This document shows positions 25,301-33,994 of a stretch of 64,000 bases of DNA, piece by piece. The stretch lies in the NCBI GenBank assembly GCA_000010565.1, contig AP009389.1, positions 2,542,001 to 2,606,000 on the forward strand, read 5' to 3'. Source of the stretch: Pelotomaculum thermopropionicum SI (GTDB lineage Bacteria > Bacillota > Desulfotomaculia > Desulfotomaculales > Pelotomaculaceae). Positions within the stretch are counted from its first letter, which is position 1; every line of letters begins with the position of its first letter. The translations under genes and the position numbers were made by a program. The notes beneath the pieces were generated by a model. That model had not been told where the DNA came from. It was given only the letters and a program-made list of their open reading frames with translations, and made no database searches.

Positions 25301-25429
25301 TATAATGCCGCTTTAGAAGAATAGGCCGGGCAAATGTTATATAGACCAAGAAAGAAAAAACCTTGCTAACACAAGGCATTCACGTTCTGTATATATTCAC
25401 AACGTATATTTTTGCATTAGGAGACAAGG

Positions 25430-25437
25430 AGTTTCCC
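25430..25437. repeat. Target-site duplication, left copy
   Basis: AGTTTCCC directly outside the left inverted repeat of the IS256-type element; identical to 26926-26933. Confidence 0.8.
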
Positions 25438-26925
25438 GGGAGTGTAAATTATTTTGTGTAAATGGGTATTCCCAGAAAAAATTGGTTAAGCTATAAATGG
25501 CTCTTACCTGCCAGGAGGGTAGGGCACTGCTGGAGAGCAACCCGAGCGCCTGGCAGGGTTCTGCCGAGGATAGCAGGGGTGGCCTAAAGGCTGCCCTGCT
25601 TATCATTTTCCTACTATCCTTGGGAAAAAAAAAGCGGTAAACTCATTATCCAACCATCAGTTCCGGTTCCAGCCTATCGCTGAAGTGGATGGCAAACTGT
25701 GAGATACAACTTTTCCATTCCTTAATAGGTACTGTCCACTTTTTGGATGCCTCAACAGTAGCCAGGTAGATAATCTTTTTTAAGGCGTCATCCGTCGGAT
25801 ACGCGGTTTTTGTCTTGGTTACCTTGCGTAGCTGCCGGTGGTATCCTTCGATGATATTGGTAGTGTAAATGAGTTTGCGAATCTCGTATGGGTACTTGAA
25901 GTAAGCCGTCAGTTCCAGCCAGTTTTTCTCCCAGGAGCGGATAATAACCGGGTGTTTTTTACCCCACTTCTCCTTGAACATTTTAAAGGCGAGTTCCGCT
26001 TCCTCCATGGTAAGGGCCTGGTATACTTTCTTGAGGTCGGCCATTAATTCCTTTTGTTCCTTCCAAGGCACGTATTTCAGGGAATTACGGATTTGATGTA
26101 TTATGCATAGCTGGATTTCTGTCCGGGGAAACACGGTATTGATAGCCTCGGAAAACCCGGAAAGCCCGTCTTTACAGGCAATCAGGATGTCCTGCACGCC
26201 TCTGTTTTTCAGGTCGTTGCACACTCCAAGCCAGAAGCTGGCACTTTCATTTTCCCCAATCCAGATGCCCAGTATGTCCTTCTGGCCGGCCATGTTGATG
26301 CCCAGTACGCTGTAGGCAGCCTTGTTTATAATACGGTTGTCCTTGCGCACTTTAAAGAAAATGGCATCCAGGTAAATGATAGGGTATACGCGCTCCAGGG
26401 GTCTTGACTGCCACTCGGCGATCATAGGCATTATTTTGTCCGTCACCTTGCTGACCATTACCGGGGATACGTCGATACCATAGATATCCCGCATATGATC
26501 CTCAATATCCCGGGTGGTCATACCCTTGGCGTACATGGCGATAATCTGGTCTTCCAGGTCATTTGAGGTTGTCTGGTACTTTTTGATAATCCTGGGTTCA
26601 AATTCTCCATTGCGATCACGGGGTATTTCTATTTCGGTTTTGCCCAGCTTGGTCTGGATGGTTTTCTTGCTGTAACCATTGCGGCTGTTACCTGTATTAT
26701 TACCCTCCGGGCTATGCTTTTTATACCCCAGGTGTTCATCCATCTCGGCCTCAAATATTTGCTGCAAAGTGTCTTTAAAGAGGTTCTTAAGCATGTTGTG
26801 TACATCTTCTACGGTTTCACATTCTCTGGCTAATTCTTTGATGGTTTTGTCCATAGTGTTTTGCATAAATGGTCAGCTCCTTTTATTGTTAGTTATAACC
26901 ATTTACACAAAACTTTTTACTTCTC
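25438..26925 (-). mobile_element. IS256-type insertion element, 1488 bp, intact
   Basis: Bounded by 26-28 base imperfect inverted repeats that share a 14-base core TTTTGTGTAAATGG (left near 25453, right near 26899), and by an 8-bp direct repeat AGTTTCCC on both sides. Size, single transposase and 8-bp duplication all fit the IS256 family. It inserted between brnTA and the Tn554-like end. The duplication is still perfect, so the insertion is recent. Confidence 0.9.
25646..26866 (-). CDS. IS256-family (Mutator-type) transposase
   Basis: 406 residues. Key blocks: RNGYSKKTIQTKLGKTEIEI and PRDRNGEFEPRIIKKYQ near the front, YPIIYLDAIFFKVR (first Asp), LIACKDGLSGFSEAI (second Asp), IQLCIIHQIRNSLKYV, and YTTNIIEGYHRQLRKVTK (Glu). 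AAGGAG ten bases before the ATG. Full length, with no stops. Confidence 0.95.
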   Translation of the reverse strand: MQNTMDKTIKELARECETVEDVHNMLKNLFKDTLQQIFEAEMDEHLGYKKHSPEGNNTGNSRNGYSKKTIQTKLGKTEIEIPRDRNGEFEPRIIKKYQTTSNDLEDQIIAMYAKGMTTRDIEDHMRDIYGIDVSPVMVSKVTDKIMPMIAEWQSRPLERVYPIIYLDAIFFKVRKDNRIINKAAYSVLGINMAGQKDILGIWIGENESASFWLGVCNDLKNRGVQDILIACKDGLSGFSEAINTVFPRTEIQLCIIHQIRNSLKYVPWKEQKELMADLKKVYQALTMEEAELAFKMFKEKWGKKHPVIIRSWEKNWLELTAYFKYPYEIRKLIYTTNIIEGYHRQLRKVTKTKTAYPTDDALKKIIYLATVEASKKWTVPIKEWKSCISQFAIHFSDRLEPELMVG

Positions 26926-26933
26926 AGTTTCCC
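26926..26933. repeat. Target-site duplication, right copy
   Basis: AGTTTCCC, matching the left copy at 25430-25437 exactly. Confidence 0.8.
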
Positions 26934-26988
26934 CAAAACAAACCTAACGGCAAAGATTCTCGTGAAGAACCTCCAAATCATGCTTTAA

Positions 26989-27165
26989 GCCTGTGGATAT
27001 GCCGCTCGTGTGGACTTGTGGACAGGCAAAAGGGAGAATCCTCCCAGACAAAAGGTTATCTGCCCGAACCATGAATTTCCAGGTAAATTGTGGTTTGCTT
27101 TCCGCCTGTCCACAGGGTCCACACTCGCTTGGACAACACTTCGAGTTGCCCACATATCCACAGGC
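26989..27165. repeat. Nested inverted repeats at the end of the Tn554-like cassette
   Basis: Outer arms GCCTGTGGATATG (26989) and CATATCCACAGGC (27153) are perfect. Inner arms GTGTGGACTTGTGGACAGGC (27008) and its near-complement (27104-27124) differ by two positions. They lie just past tnpC and probably form the recombination end or a control site for the tyrosine recombinases. ATATCCACA is one base from a DnaA box, but that is likely coincidence. Confidence 0.6.
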
Positions 27166-27213
27166 CCGGCGGCGACGATAACAAGCATGGCCATATTTTG
27201 AGGATGATAAAAC

Positions 27214-27618
27214 TCACAAAATCAATCCTAACTCCAGCGATTCGTAAAGTTTTCCTTGCAGTATTTTCAGCTCCTCTTTCAACCGCTTGTTTTCGGCCTC
27301 CAGTTCCTTGATGCGCTTGTTCTTCGCGGCAATGATGATGTCCTTGCTGGCATCGGTCATTTCCCGTTTAATATGCTTCGGAGAAGGCACGGCCTCCTGC
27401 TGCTTGCGGAGGTTCTCGATGCGTTCCTTGATCTCCTGGTGGGTGTAAAGATAGGACTTGCTCACCCTGGCCTCCAGGGACACACTGTTGAAGTTGATTT
27501 TCTCCCCGGCTTTAATCAGCCTTTGGATGGCCTCGTCAACCTTTTTCACGGTTTCCTCGCTCTTGCGCCGGGCGTGTTTTTTCATTCCTTCCGTGTTACG
27601 CTGGTGTTTGCCGGACAT
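27214..27618 (-). CDS. tnpC: Tn554-type transposition protein TnpC
   Basis: 134 residues, close to TnpC of Tn554 (about 125). Highly charged and helical, with a DNA-binding front half (FNSVSLEARVSKSYLYTHQE) and a C-terminal coiled coil (KNKRIKELEAENKRLKEEL). Third gene of the cassette; its start overlaps the end of tnpB by 23 bases. In Tn554, TnpC influences orientation and efficiency and is not a recombinase. Confidence 0.8.
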   Translation of the reverse strand: MSGKHQRNTEGMKKHARRKSEETVKKVDEAIQRLIKAGEKINFNSVSLEARVSKSYLYTHQEIKERIENLRKQQEAVPSPKHIKREMTDASKDIIIAAKNKRIKELEAENKRLKEELKILQGKLYESLELGLIL

Positions 27619-29566
27619 TTAAACGTTCCTCCCCCACGTACTCCCGCCCTTTTTTTCCTGCCAGGTGGTGGGTATGGCCTTCCTTTAGAACAGTCAGAAT
27701 CGCTTCGTAACGTCCCAGAATGACCTCGTTTTTCTCCACCCAGATGGTCCGGCCCTGGGCCTTGCCGCGCTCGATGACAGCCTTTACCTCCCTGATTTCC
27801 GCCTCGAACTGCGGAATAAAATCAGGGGTGATGCACAAATTGCGGCAGGTTAGGCAAGGGTTCAGCTGATGCTTACACTCCACCTTGTGGGGCTTGAGGC
27901 AATAACCCAAAGGCGTCCTCACGGCGTCTAGGTTGTAACGAATATACTCCCACTCGATCAGGCCCTCGTTCTCAACGTCGGAAGGGTCAATTTTTACCGG
28001 CTTCCCTGTAGGGTCAATCCGGAAAAGGCCGTTTTTAGTGGCCTCTTCCCAGGACTTCCGCATGGTTGTGTCGAGAATCCTGGCGTAGCGCAGGGTCATT
28101 TCTGGGGAGGCGTGGGCCATCCACTTCTGGACATGGACAAGGTTCATCCCGTTGTTAATTAGTTCGACGCCCTTGGTGTGGCGGAAAGCGTGGTTGCCAA
28201 AGTGGAATAACCGGCCTTGGTCGTCTACAATACTACATTTTTGGGCCAATATGTTAAGGGCTCGCCGAATGGACGACCCCATTGGTGGCCGACCCCTGCG
28301 TTTTCCATCAAGTCGGACAAACAACAATTTTTTAGGGTTGTTTTCAGGCGTGCTTTTTTCCTCAACCTCATCAACTACTGCCTGAACCACTGTAGCCACC
28401 TCGTCGGTAATGGGAACGCGGTGGTTTAGCACCTGCGTTTTCAGAATATCCCCGCAGAGCCACCATCCTTGGGCAGTACGGTCCAGGCAGTTATCGTAAC
28501 GGAGGTTCAGGATGTCGGAGCTGCGCCAGCCCGTGGCACGAAGAATAACGATTACAGGGATGTACTCCGGAGGCGTCAACTGGTCCAGATTTTCTTCCAG
28601 TTGCCTTAGAACCCCTTCAGGGATAAATTTAATATCTTCTTCCGATCGCTTAGCCAACTTAGGAAAATCTTCCTTAAACAACAGCGAAACGTAAGGTTTC
28701 TCTGGCGCCTCCGGATACCCCGCCCGTTGTATGTAATCTAAAAAGTTCCGCAGGCTGACTAAATATTCATAGTGCCGTTTTTGCCAGCCTTCTGTGTACG
28801 ACCGATACCATAGAAGATAATTTTCCATATCCTTACGAGATAAACTCTTAAGGTCTTTCCAGTCAGGATATTGCTTGTGGATGAAACGCAGAAACAAACG
28901 CAGAGCCATCAAGTCTGTTGCACATTGGGCATATGACCGAATGCCTACCCGTACCTTCAGGTATCTTTTAGCCAGGGGCCGGAAGGGAAGGGGAATGTCC
29001 GTAAAAGAAAGCAGGTAATGAGCTTTGTTTTGGGTATATTTCGCTCCCGGTATTTTCCGCATGTCCCAGACGTTCTTTTCAAACTCCTCCCGCTCGTCGT
29101 AGAAGTTGACCATAAACTGATATACCTGCTGTAACAGAGTTTCGTATTGGGTACTGGATAAACGGCCTTTTTTGCTGACCGAAACCCCCTGTTCAACCAG
29201 GTAAGAACGCCACCTGGTCATAACTCTCTCTATCTCCAAATACGTAAAACTTCTGATCCTGGGATAGGCCCGTTCCAGAAAGTCAGCAAAGCGGGCAAAG
29301 CAAAATCCGTAAACGACCGCCGTTTGTAACCGCAAGGTGTGTTCACGGAGGCGGTGAACAAAGAAAAACTTGACCTCTTCCTTAATGCCTGGCTGTAGAC
29401 GAGAAAAGTCAACAATTTTATTGGGTAGTGTCCAACGTTCAGACCGAAACTCATCAAAGATGGGGTCAGTAATGTCCCACACATCCTCTTTCCAGCAGCC
29501 CGTCAGGGTTTCCTCGATTTCCTGCAATTTTGCCGGCGTCGGGGCCGGCCTGTAAACCGTACTCAA
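27596..29566 (-). CDS. tnpB: Tn554-type tyrosine recombinase TnpB
   Basis: 656 residues (TnpB of Tn554 is about 630). The recombinase core has LRATGWRSSDILNLRYD (first Arg), FGNHAFRHTKGVELINNG (HxxR) and WMAHASPEMTLRYARI (Tyr). A C-terminal cysteine cluster KVECKHQLNPCLTCRNLC is typical of this subfamily. Overlaps tnpA by four bases (ATGA-type coupling). Acts with TnpA in cut-out and insertion without terminal repeats. Confidence 0.88.
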   Translation of the reverse strand: MSTVYRPAPTPAKLQEIEETLTGCWKEDVWDITDPIFDEFRSERWTLPNKIVDFSRLQPGIKEEVKFFFVHRLREHTLRLQTAVVYGFCFARFADFLERAYPRIRSFTYLEIERVMTRWRSYLVEQGVSVSKKGRLSSTQYETLLQQVYQFMVNFYDEREEFEKNVWDMRKIPGAKYTQNKAHYLLSFTDIPLPFRPLAKRYLKVRVGIRSYAQCATDLMALRLFLRFIHKQYPDWKDLKSLSRKDMENYLLWYRSYTEGWQKRHYEYLVSLRNFLDYIQRAGYPEAPEKPYVSLLFKEDFPKLAKRSEEDIKFIPEGVLRQLEENLDQLTPPEYIPVIVILRATGWRSSDILNLRYDNCLDRTAQGWWLCGDILKTQVLNHRVPITDEVATVVQAVVDEVEEKSTPENNPKKLLFVRLDGKRRGRPPMGSSIRRALNILAQKCSIVDDQGRLFHFGNHAFRHTKGVELINNGMNLVHVQKWMAHASPEMTLRYARILDTTMRKSWEEATKNGLFRIDPTGKPVKIDPSDVENEGLIEWEYIRYNLDAVRTPLGYCLKPHKVECKHQLNPCLTCRNLCITPDFIPQFEAEIREVKAVIERGKAQGRTIWVEKNEVILGRYEAILTVLKEGHTHHLAGKKGREYVGEERLNVRQTPA

Positions 29567-30693
29567 TGTTCAGAGCCCTCCTTTTGCTGCCGTTTAAGGC
29601 GCATTTTTTCCTCTGCCTTCTCCCAATCCTTGCGCAGGTCTTCGTCGCTTGGGTGCAGGTAAATTTGCATGGTGGTCTGGACATGGGCATGTCCAGCCCT
29701 TTTTCGTAAGTGTTCCGGCTTCCAGCCGGCCCGGCGCAGTTCGGTTAAGGAACTGTGCCGGAGGATGTGGGGGCTGACGTCAATTCCCGTTTTGGCCTTT
29801 AGCCTGCGGAAAAGGGAGGCAACGTCCTGGTACTCCATGGGTTGGTATTGGTTTTTTCCAGACAGCTTAATAAAAATGTGATTCGTATCCACTTCGTCCG
29901 TATGAAATTCAGCCACATAGTCGAAAAACAGGTTGATTAAATCCGGGGAAACGTCCACCGTCCGGGGGCTGCAGATGGTTTTGATCTCGGCGAGGTTGGG
30001 AAGTTCGCCCCTGTCCCGGATGTGGATCTTCTGTCCGTCGGGCTCAAAGTCTTCCAGCCACAGGGCCAGGGCCTCGCCGATGCGCATGGAGCTTTCCCAC
30101 AAAAGCTGGATTAAAAATTTGTCCCTTAAATTTGAGCAGGCGTCAATTAACTTGCCCACCTGCTCTTTGGGTATGGTCTTGGGCCGGGAACGGCGGACCT
30201 TAACCTTCAAAATCTTGGCCGGATACTCCTTGTCCTTGTTGATGTGGTAGAGAAAGTCTTTAAAACCCCTCCTGCTCCCCGGGATGGTTTTTTTCAGCCT
30301 TTCAGAGAGCTGGACGCTGTAGTCCTCGTGGCGCATAAGGTAGTCGTAGAAATTGAGGACCGTGGAGATAACGGTGTTCACGGTGGCCGGTCCGCGGGGG
30401 GACGTCACGGGCGTCACCGGGATTACTTTCAGGTTCCCGTAAGGGTTCTGAAGCCAGCGCAAAAAGGCAGCCATCTCGTCTATGTTGATTTTACGGTAAT
30501 CCAGCTCCTCCTGCTCAAGGAACTCGAAAAAGAGTTTCAGGTGCTGGCAGTAGGCGCGGAGGCTGTTCCGTGCGGCTCCGCTGTTATCCTTGAACTTGAT
30601 GAACCGCATGACGGGAAGGACGGGTTCGCCGTCCGAATCAACCAGCATGTACCGGGTTTTCCCATCGGAAGTCGTAATTGTTTCCACCCTCAC
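29563..30693 (-). CDS. tnpA: Tn554-type tyrosine recombinase TnpA
   Basis: 376 residues. The N-terminal SAM-like DNA-binding domain is followed by the catalytic core: LLWESSMRIGEALALW (Arg), SPHILRHSSLTELRRAG (HxLRH) and AGHAHVQTTMQIYLHPSDED (Tyr). First gene of the tnpA-tnpB-tnpC operon. The apparent start is GTG, with a weak ribosome site. No passenger genes comparable to those of Tn554 can be assigned with certainty, although the block at 31 kb onward lies directly upstream. Confidence 0.88.
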   Translation of the reverse strand: MRVETITTSDGKTRYMLVDSDGEPVLPVMRFIKFKDNSGAARNSLRAYCQHLKLFFEFLEQEELDYRKINIDEMAAFLRWLQNPYGNLKVIPVTPVTSPRGPATVNTVISTVLNFYDYLMRHEDYSVQLSERLKKTIPGSRRGFKDFLYHINKDKEYPAKILKVKVRRSRPKTIPKEQVGKLIDACSNLRDKFLIQLLWESSMRIGEALALWLEDFEPDGQKIHIRDRGELPNLAEIKTICSPRTVDVSPDLINLFFDYVAEFHTDEVDTNHIFIKLSGKNQYQPMEYQDVASLFRRLKAKTGIDVSPHILRHSSLTELRRAGWKPEHLRKRAGHAHVQTTMQIYLHPSDEDLRKDWEKAEEKMRLKRQQKEGSEH

Positions 30694-30869
30694 TGGGATG
30701 CACCACCATCAGAAGCAATGTTTTCTATACTATACTACTAGTACTATCTTAATACAATATATTTAATTAATTTTTTACGAATAAAAATAGGGATAAACCC
30801 TTTCGTAGAGTACTATAAGGTCTATCCCTTACTTTAGTGCATTTAACAAAATACCCGGCCCTCGCAGTT
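30694..30869. other. AT-rich end region upstream of tnpA
   Basis: No gene. Contains AGGGATA / TATCCCT arms spaced by about 27 bases (30790-30830) and the self-complementary run ACTACTAGTACT near 30735. Candidate other end of the Tn554-like unit and its promoter. Confidence 0.4.
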
Positions 30870-31289
30870 CTAATTGAGATAATCAGCCCCGTCCTGGTGG
30901 CTGTACGCCGCGTCCACCAACAAGGCCACGTTGGCCAGCATTCCGCTGATGCTGTCCAAAAAATCCCCGTCAACCCTCTGCGTCAGTCTAAGGTAAAGGA
31001 CGACGGACGCAATATCCGACATCAGACGGAGAGCTTCGTCTAAATCGAAGGCTTCAAAGGCTTTCTCCAGCATTTTAACCATACCTAAAACCACAACTTT
31101 AACAGCCTGCTTTCCGTTTAAATTTTCCTGTTCAACCATATCCGCCAGGTTGAGGACCAAATCAGCCAGGTCGCCGCCGGTCTTCCCGCTCTCGGCATAT
31201 TCATATAGTTCATGAATGAAATTGACATATGCTTTGTTTCTTTCTGACAACCCCAAACTCTCTAAAAACTCTAACACCTCTGGGTACAT
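30870..31289 (-). CDS. Helical protein of unknown function
   Basis: 139 residues, entirely helical by composition (LERNKAYVNFIHELYEYAES-like amphipathic runs), with no transmembrane segment or motif I recognise. Last gene of the accessory block before the transposon. Sixteen bases after the RNase H stop, so probably co-transcribed. Function unknown. Confidence 0.6.
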   Translation of the reverse strand: MYPEVLEFLESLGLSERNKAYVNFIHELYEYAESGKTGGDLADLVLNLADMVEQENLNGKQAVKVVVLGMVKMLEKAFEAFDLDEALRLMSDIASVVLYLRLTQRVDGDFLDSISGMLANVALLVDAAYSHQDGADYLN

Positions 31290-31305
31290 TTTTTATCTGC
31301 CTCCT

Positions 31306-31704
31306 TTACTGCTGGTATTTTCTTGCCGCCTTCCGGCAGAGGCCGTCAGCGTAAGCGTTCATCTCGCGCGGAACCCAATTCACGCTGGCTTTCAGGGTTT
31401 TTACCAGGCTCCTGATTTGCCACAGGATCTCCATATACTTCTCCAGCCGCCTTCCCTGAATGGTGAGCACGGCGGCTTTGCTGTCTGTGAACACCTGTAC
31501 GCCTTTAGCCCTGCGCCCGGCGGCCCACTGCAGGGCCTCCAGGATCGCTTGAAGCTCGGCGGCGGTCACATCGACGGCTTCAATACGGCCGCTCCACTCC
31601 GCGACGACCGTATTGCCCCTGCACGCTGCAAAAGCGGCGAAGCTGGGTTTCCCCTGACGGTGCGGCAGCACGGAGCCGTCGCAGTAAATGGTGTAAGTGT
31701 GCAT
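31306..31704 (-). CDS. RNase H family protein
   Basis: 132 residues from ATG 31704 (MHTYTIYCDGS). The four acidic residues are visible: YCDGS, AAELQAILEAL, VFTDSKAA and MNAYADGLCRKA, so the enzyme should cut RNA in RNA-DNA hybrids. Compact, without a hybrid-binding domain. Its start lies behind one copy of the repeated hairpin leader (31705-31775); the upstream in-frame ATG at 31722 lies inside that hairpin and is unlikely to be used. Confidence 0.85.
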   Translation of the reverse strand: MHTYTIYCDGSVLPHRQGKPSFAAFAACRGNTVVAEWSGRIEAVDVTAAELQAILEALQWAAGRRAKGVQVFTDSKAAVLTIQGRRLEKYMEILWQIRSLVKTLKASVNWVPREMNAYADGLCRKAARKYQQ

Positions 31705-31775
31705 TGTGTCGGGCAGGCCCATCTCCGGCCTGCCCTCCCTCCTTTCGGTAGATAGGGTCAGGCCGGTTGGCCTGT
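31705..31775 (-). promoter_or_regulatory. Hairpin leader element, copy 1 (RNase H gene)
   Basis: Reading the minus strand: upstream arm CCGGCCTGACCCT, loop with AAAGGAGGG, then the 5' hairpin arm AGGGCAGGCCGG, then 3' arm GGCCTGCCC, then GACACA and the ATG. The middle segment can pair either upstream (12 pairs, one bulged A) or with the 3' arm (9 pairs). Confidence 0.6.
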
Positions 31776-31779
31776 AAAA

Positions 31780-31820
31780 TAAAAAGGCCGGGGTTTTTAT
31801 AAGCTCCCGGTCTCTCTCGC
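31780..31820 (-). terminator. Probable terminator after fic
   Basis: On the minus strand, CCGGGAGC...CCCCGG arms are followed by CCTTTTTATTTT, just past the fic gene and its repeat array. Confidence 0.5.
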
Positions 31821-31825
31821 GTAGT

Positions 31826-31890
31826 ATTGCCGATAAATTGCCGTTATTTTGCCGATAAATTGCCGATAAATTGCCGATAAATTGCCGCTA
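31826..31890. repeat. 11-bp tandem array at the 3' end of fic
   Basis: About five to six copies of an 11-base unit (plus strand TTGCCGATAAA), one with variant bases. It overlaps the last 12 or so codons of fic. Because 11 is not a multiple of 3, each copy is read in a different frame and encodes different residues, so copy-number change would alter or extend the C-terminus. Confidence 0.8.
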
Positions 31891-33031
31891 AGGTGTATCG
31901 CCTTCCTTTCCTGGAATGGCCTTCGGGAATTAACCATCCCTGTCCGGCCCACTCCCGGAGAAGTTCACGGGCCATTCTTTCTGAAAGCCCCAGCGCGGCG
32001 GCTACATCTTTTGCGCCAATGGTTTCATTATTGGCAAACAATCCAAAGACAATCCGCGCCCGCCGGTCAAGCAGGCGTACCTGCTCCGGTTCGGCAGGCA
32101 CACGTTTTTCGGCCAGCTTCAGCGCCTCGTCTTTTGCCTCAATAAAAACTCTCGCTGTCAGGGCAAGGAAATATTCTAACCAGGGGGTCAAATCAGCTTC
32201 CGCCCTGCCCATGTAGTAGTTGTGGTGAGGGTGAACGGCGATTGCCTGATAATACGCTTTCAAATCCCTTGCGTGTTGTTCCTCCAGCGAAAAAAAGCCG
32301 TTCAGCCCATAACCTCCTTTATGCAGGACAAAGGTCGCCAACAGCCTTGCTGTCCTGCCGTTGCCGTCATAGAACGGGTGAATCGTTACGAATTGATAGT
32401 GGACAAGGGCTGCGATAAGCGGAACGGGCAGGTTTTCTCTTTCAGCCTGGCTGTTCCAGGCCACCATCTCACCCATCAGTGCAGGAACATCCTTTGCCTC
32501 CGGCGGCATATAGACAATTGCCCCTGTAGAGGCGTCTCTGATTACATTTTGCCCGTCGCGGTAAGGAGTTGGTTTCGCCCTCCGCCCTTTCATAACCGCT
32601 GCGTGAAGTTTCCTGATTAAATCTTCGGTCAGCGGCGCTTTTTGGGCCGCCCACTCTTCCACACGCAGAAGGGCGTTCCAGTAGTTGCGGACTTCCCCGG
32701 CATCGTGCTCCCTTCCCTGGACAGATGCCTTTTCGTCTTTGATCACGCTCTCGGCTTCCTCAAAAGTCAGCCGGTTGCCCTCTATATAGGTAGAGTAGTG
32801 AGAGGCCCTTACGCGGGCTTTTTCTCTCAGTTTGTTTTCCACCCACGGGGGCAGGGGCGTATGCTCCACTACCGCTTTCGCCGCCTCTATTTCCATTAGG
32901 AACCTGGCAATTGCGGGCGTTATGGTGTAGCGCGGTTGCCAGTGAGGTATTTTTTTAGGCATGTTCGCTTCTCCCGCTTTTTCCACCATTATAACCGAAT
33001 TTCCCGCTTTTCTGCCAGCGGTTTCACTCAC
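31844..33031 (-). CDS. Fic-domain AMP-transferase with autoinhibitory motif and winged helix
   Basis: About 395 residues, start GTG 33031 with GGAGG seven bases upstream. The active loop HPFYDGNGRTARLL is canonical, so the enzyme should transfer AMP. The inhibitory helix STYIEGNRLT precedes it (S/T-x3-E-G/N, class II arrangement). Fic_N-like front (PWVENKLREKARVRASH) and a C-terminal winged-helix part (VAAALGLSERMARELLREWA). Target protein unknown. Part of the mobile block's accessory genes next to ardC. Confidence 0.9.
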   Translation of the reverse strand: MSETAGRKAGNSVIMVEKAGEANMPKKIPHWQPRYTITPAIARFLMEIEAAKAVVEHTPLPPWVENKLREKARVRASHYSTYIEGNRLTFEEAESVIKDEKASVQGREHDAGEVRNYWNALLRVEEWAAQKAPLTEDLIRKLHAAVMKGRRAKPTPYRDGQNVIRDASTGAIVYMPPEAKDVPALMGEMVAWNSQAERENLPVPLIAALVHYQFVTIHPFYDGNGRTARLLATFVLHKGGYGLNGFFSLEEQHARDLKAYYQAIAVHPHHNYYMGRAEADLTPWLEYFLALTARVFIEAKDEALKLAEKRVPAEPEQVRLLDRRARIVFGLFANNETIGAKDVAAALGLSERMARELLREWAGQGWLIPEGHSRKGRRYTLAAIYRQFIGNLSAK

Positions 33032-33086
33032 CAAAATCCCTCCTTCTTCGCGGGAGAGCAGGCCGGACGAAAGCCCGGCCCCTCCC

Positions 33087-33920
33087 TCAAGCCGCTTTTA
33101 CTCCCATTTCATCAGCTACCCCCAGGATCACGTCCAGCACCTTCTCCACGTCCGCAAGCACTCCCATGACGGCCTTCAGCGCCTGCTGGCCGTCCTGGGC
33201 GGCGTAAGCCTGAATGTAGCGCCAGCCATGCCAGATGTATCCTTCATAGCCGTACAGCTCGCACAGGGTACAGGCGACGACTTCCGCCACAGTTTCCTGG
33301 TCGGCGTGCTGGCCGCCTTTGAGGCCGCCGGGTTTCACCTGGTGGTGTACGGCGTGGGCCAGCTCATGGAAAAAGGTTTTCGCGTCGTGGGTGTTGAGCA
33401 CGATTTCTTTTGTGAGATGGTTAAAGTAGCCGTAATACCCTCCGATAAAGGGCCGGTACCTGATATCCTCCGCAAACCGGCTGGCCACTTCGAACAGCGG
33501 CGGCGGCACCGGCGGTTCGTAAGTCGGCAGGGGGTCGCCCTCCGTGTCCTCCAGTCGGAATACCGGGACGCCCCGGAAGCCGATTATGACCGTCCGCTCT
33601 TCGGTGACTTCCCGCTCTTCGCCGGTGTCCGGATCGGTTTCAATCCGGCGCACGGCTTTCTTCCGGGTCACGGGAGCCAAGATGTAGAAAGCTTTAGCGC
33701 CCTTTTTCACCCTGCGGCCCACCTCCTGCCACTGTTTGAATCCCCGCGCGTCCTCTGTGCCGGCCAGCAGCATGAGCAGCCGGTTGCCCAGGCTCCACCT
33801 GTCGCATGGCCTGGCGTCGCCCTTGATTACCGTCCTGGCGACGGCGGCGGGCAGGTTGCCGCTCTCGAACATATTTAAGAGACGCTTAAGCGCCTCTTTG
33901 GCTCGTTCTGTCTTTATCAC
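33087..33920 (-). CDS. ArdC-like antirestriction protein (ssDNA-binding domain + metallopeptidase)
   Basis: About 277 residues. The N-terminal ArdC domain (RAKEALKRLLNMFESGN; CDRWSLGNRLLMLLAG; KGAKAFYILAPVTRKK) binds single-stranded DNA. The C-terminal zinc-peptidase-like domain has FFHELAHAVHH and the downstream QETVAEVVA. ArdC protects incoming conjugative DNA. I place the start at GTG 33920, after the hairpin leader. The in-frame ATG at 33953 is too close to the Shine-Dalgarno (three bases) to be efficient. Confidence 0.88.
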   Translation of the reverse strand: MIKTERAKEALKRLLNMFESGNLPAAVARTVIKGDARPCDRWSLGNRLLMLLAGTEDARGFKQWQEVGRRVKKGAKAFYILAPVTRKKAVRRIETDPDTGEEREVTEERTVIIGFRGVPVFRLEDTEGDPLPTYEPPVPPPLFEVASRFAEDIRYRPFIGGYYGYFNHLTKEIVLNTHDAKTFFHELAHAVHHQVKPGGLKGGQHADQETVAEVVACTLCELYGYEGYIWHGWRYIQAYAAQDGQQALKAVMGVLADVEKVLDVILGVADEMGVKAA

Positions 33921-33990
33921 AACTCGCGGGGCAGGCCCTCCGGCCCGCCCCATTCACCTCCTTAACAATGAATGGCTTGGGCCAGAAGGC
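33921..33990 (-). promoter_or_regulatory. Hairpin leader element, copy 2 (ardC)
   Basis: Minus strand: CCTTCTGGCCC, AAG, CCATTCA, loop with TTAAGGAGG, TGAATGG, GGC, GGGCCGGAGGG, then 3' arm GGCCTGCCCC. CCATTCA/TGAATGG replaces the CCATTTC/GAAATGG of other copies by a compensating change. The outer pairing is complete, with two G-U pairs. Confidence 0.65.
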
Positions 33991-33994
33991 TATT

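Noticed and set aside
26989-27165. Replication origin suggested by TGTGGATAT / ATATCCACA boxes
   Set aside because: Only two boxes, each one base off consensus and both explained as arms of an inverted repeat; no replication initiator gene nearby.
32961-33878. 305-codon plus-strand frame
   Set aside because: Exact antisense of ardC and the fic 5' end in GC-rich DNA; ardC has clear domain motifs, this frame has none.
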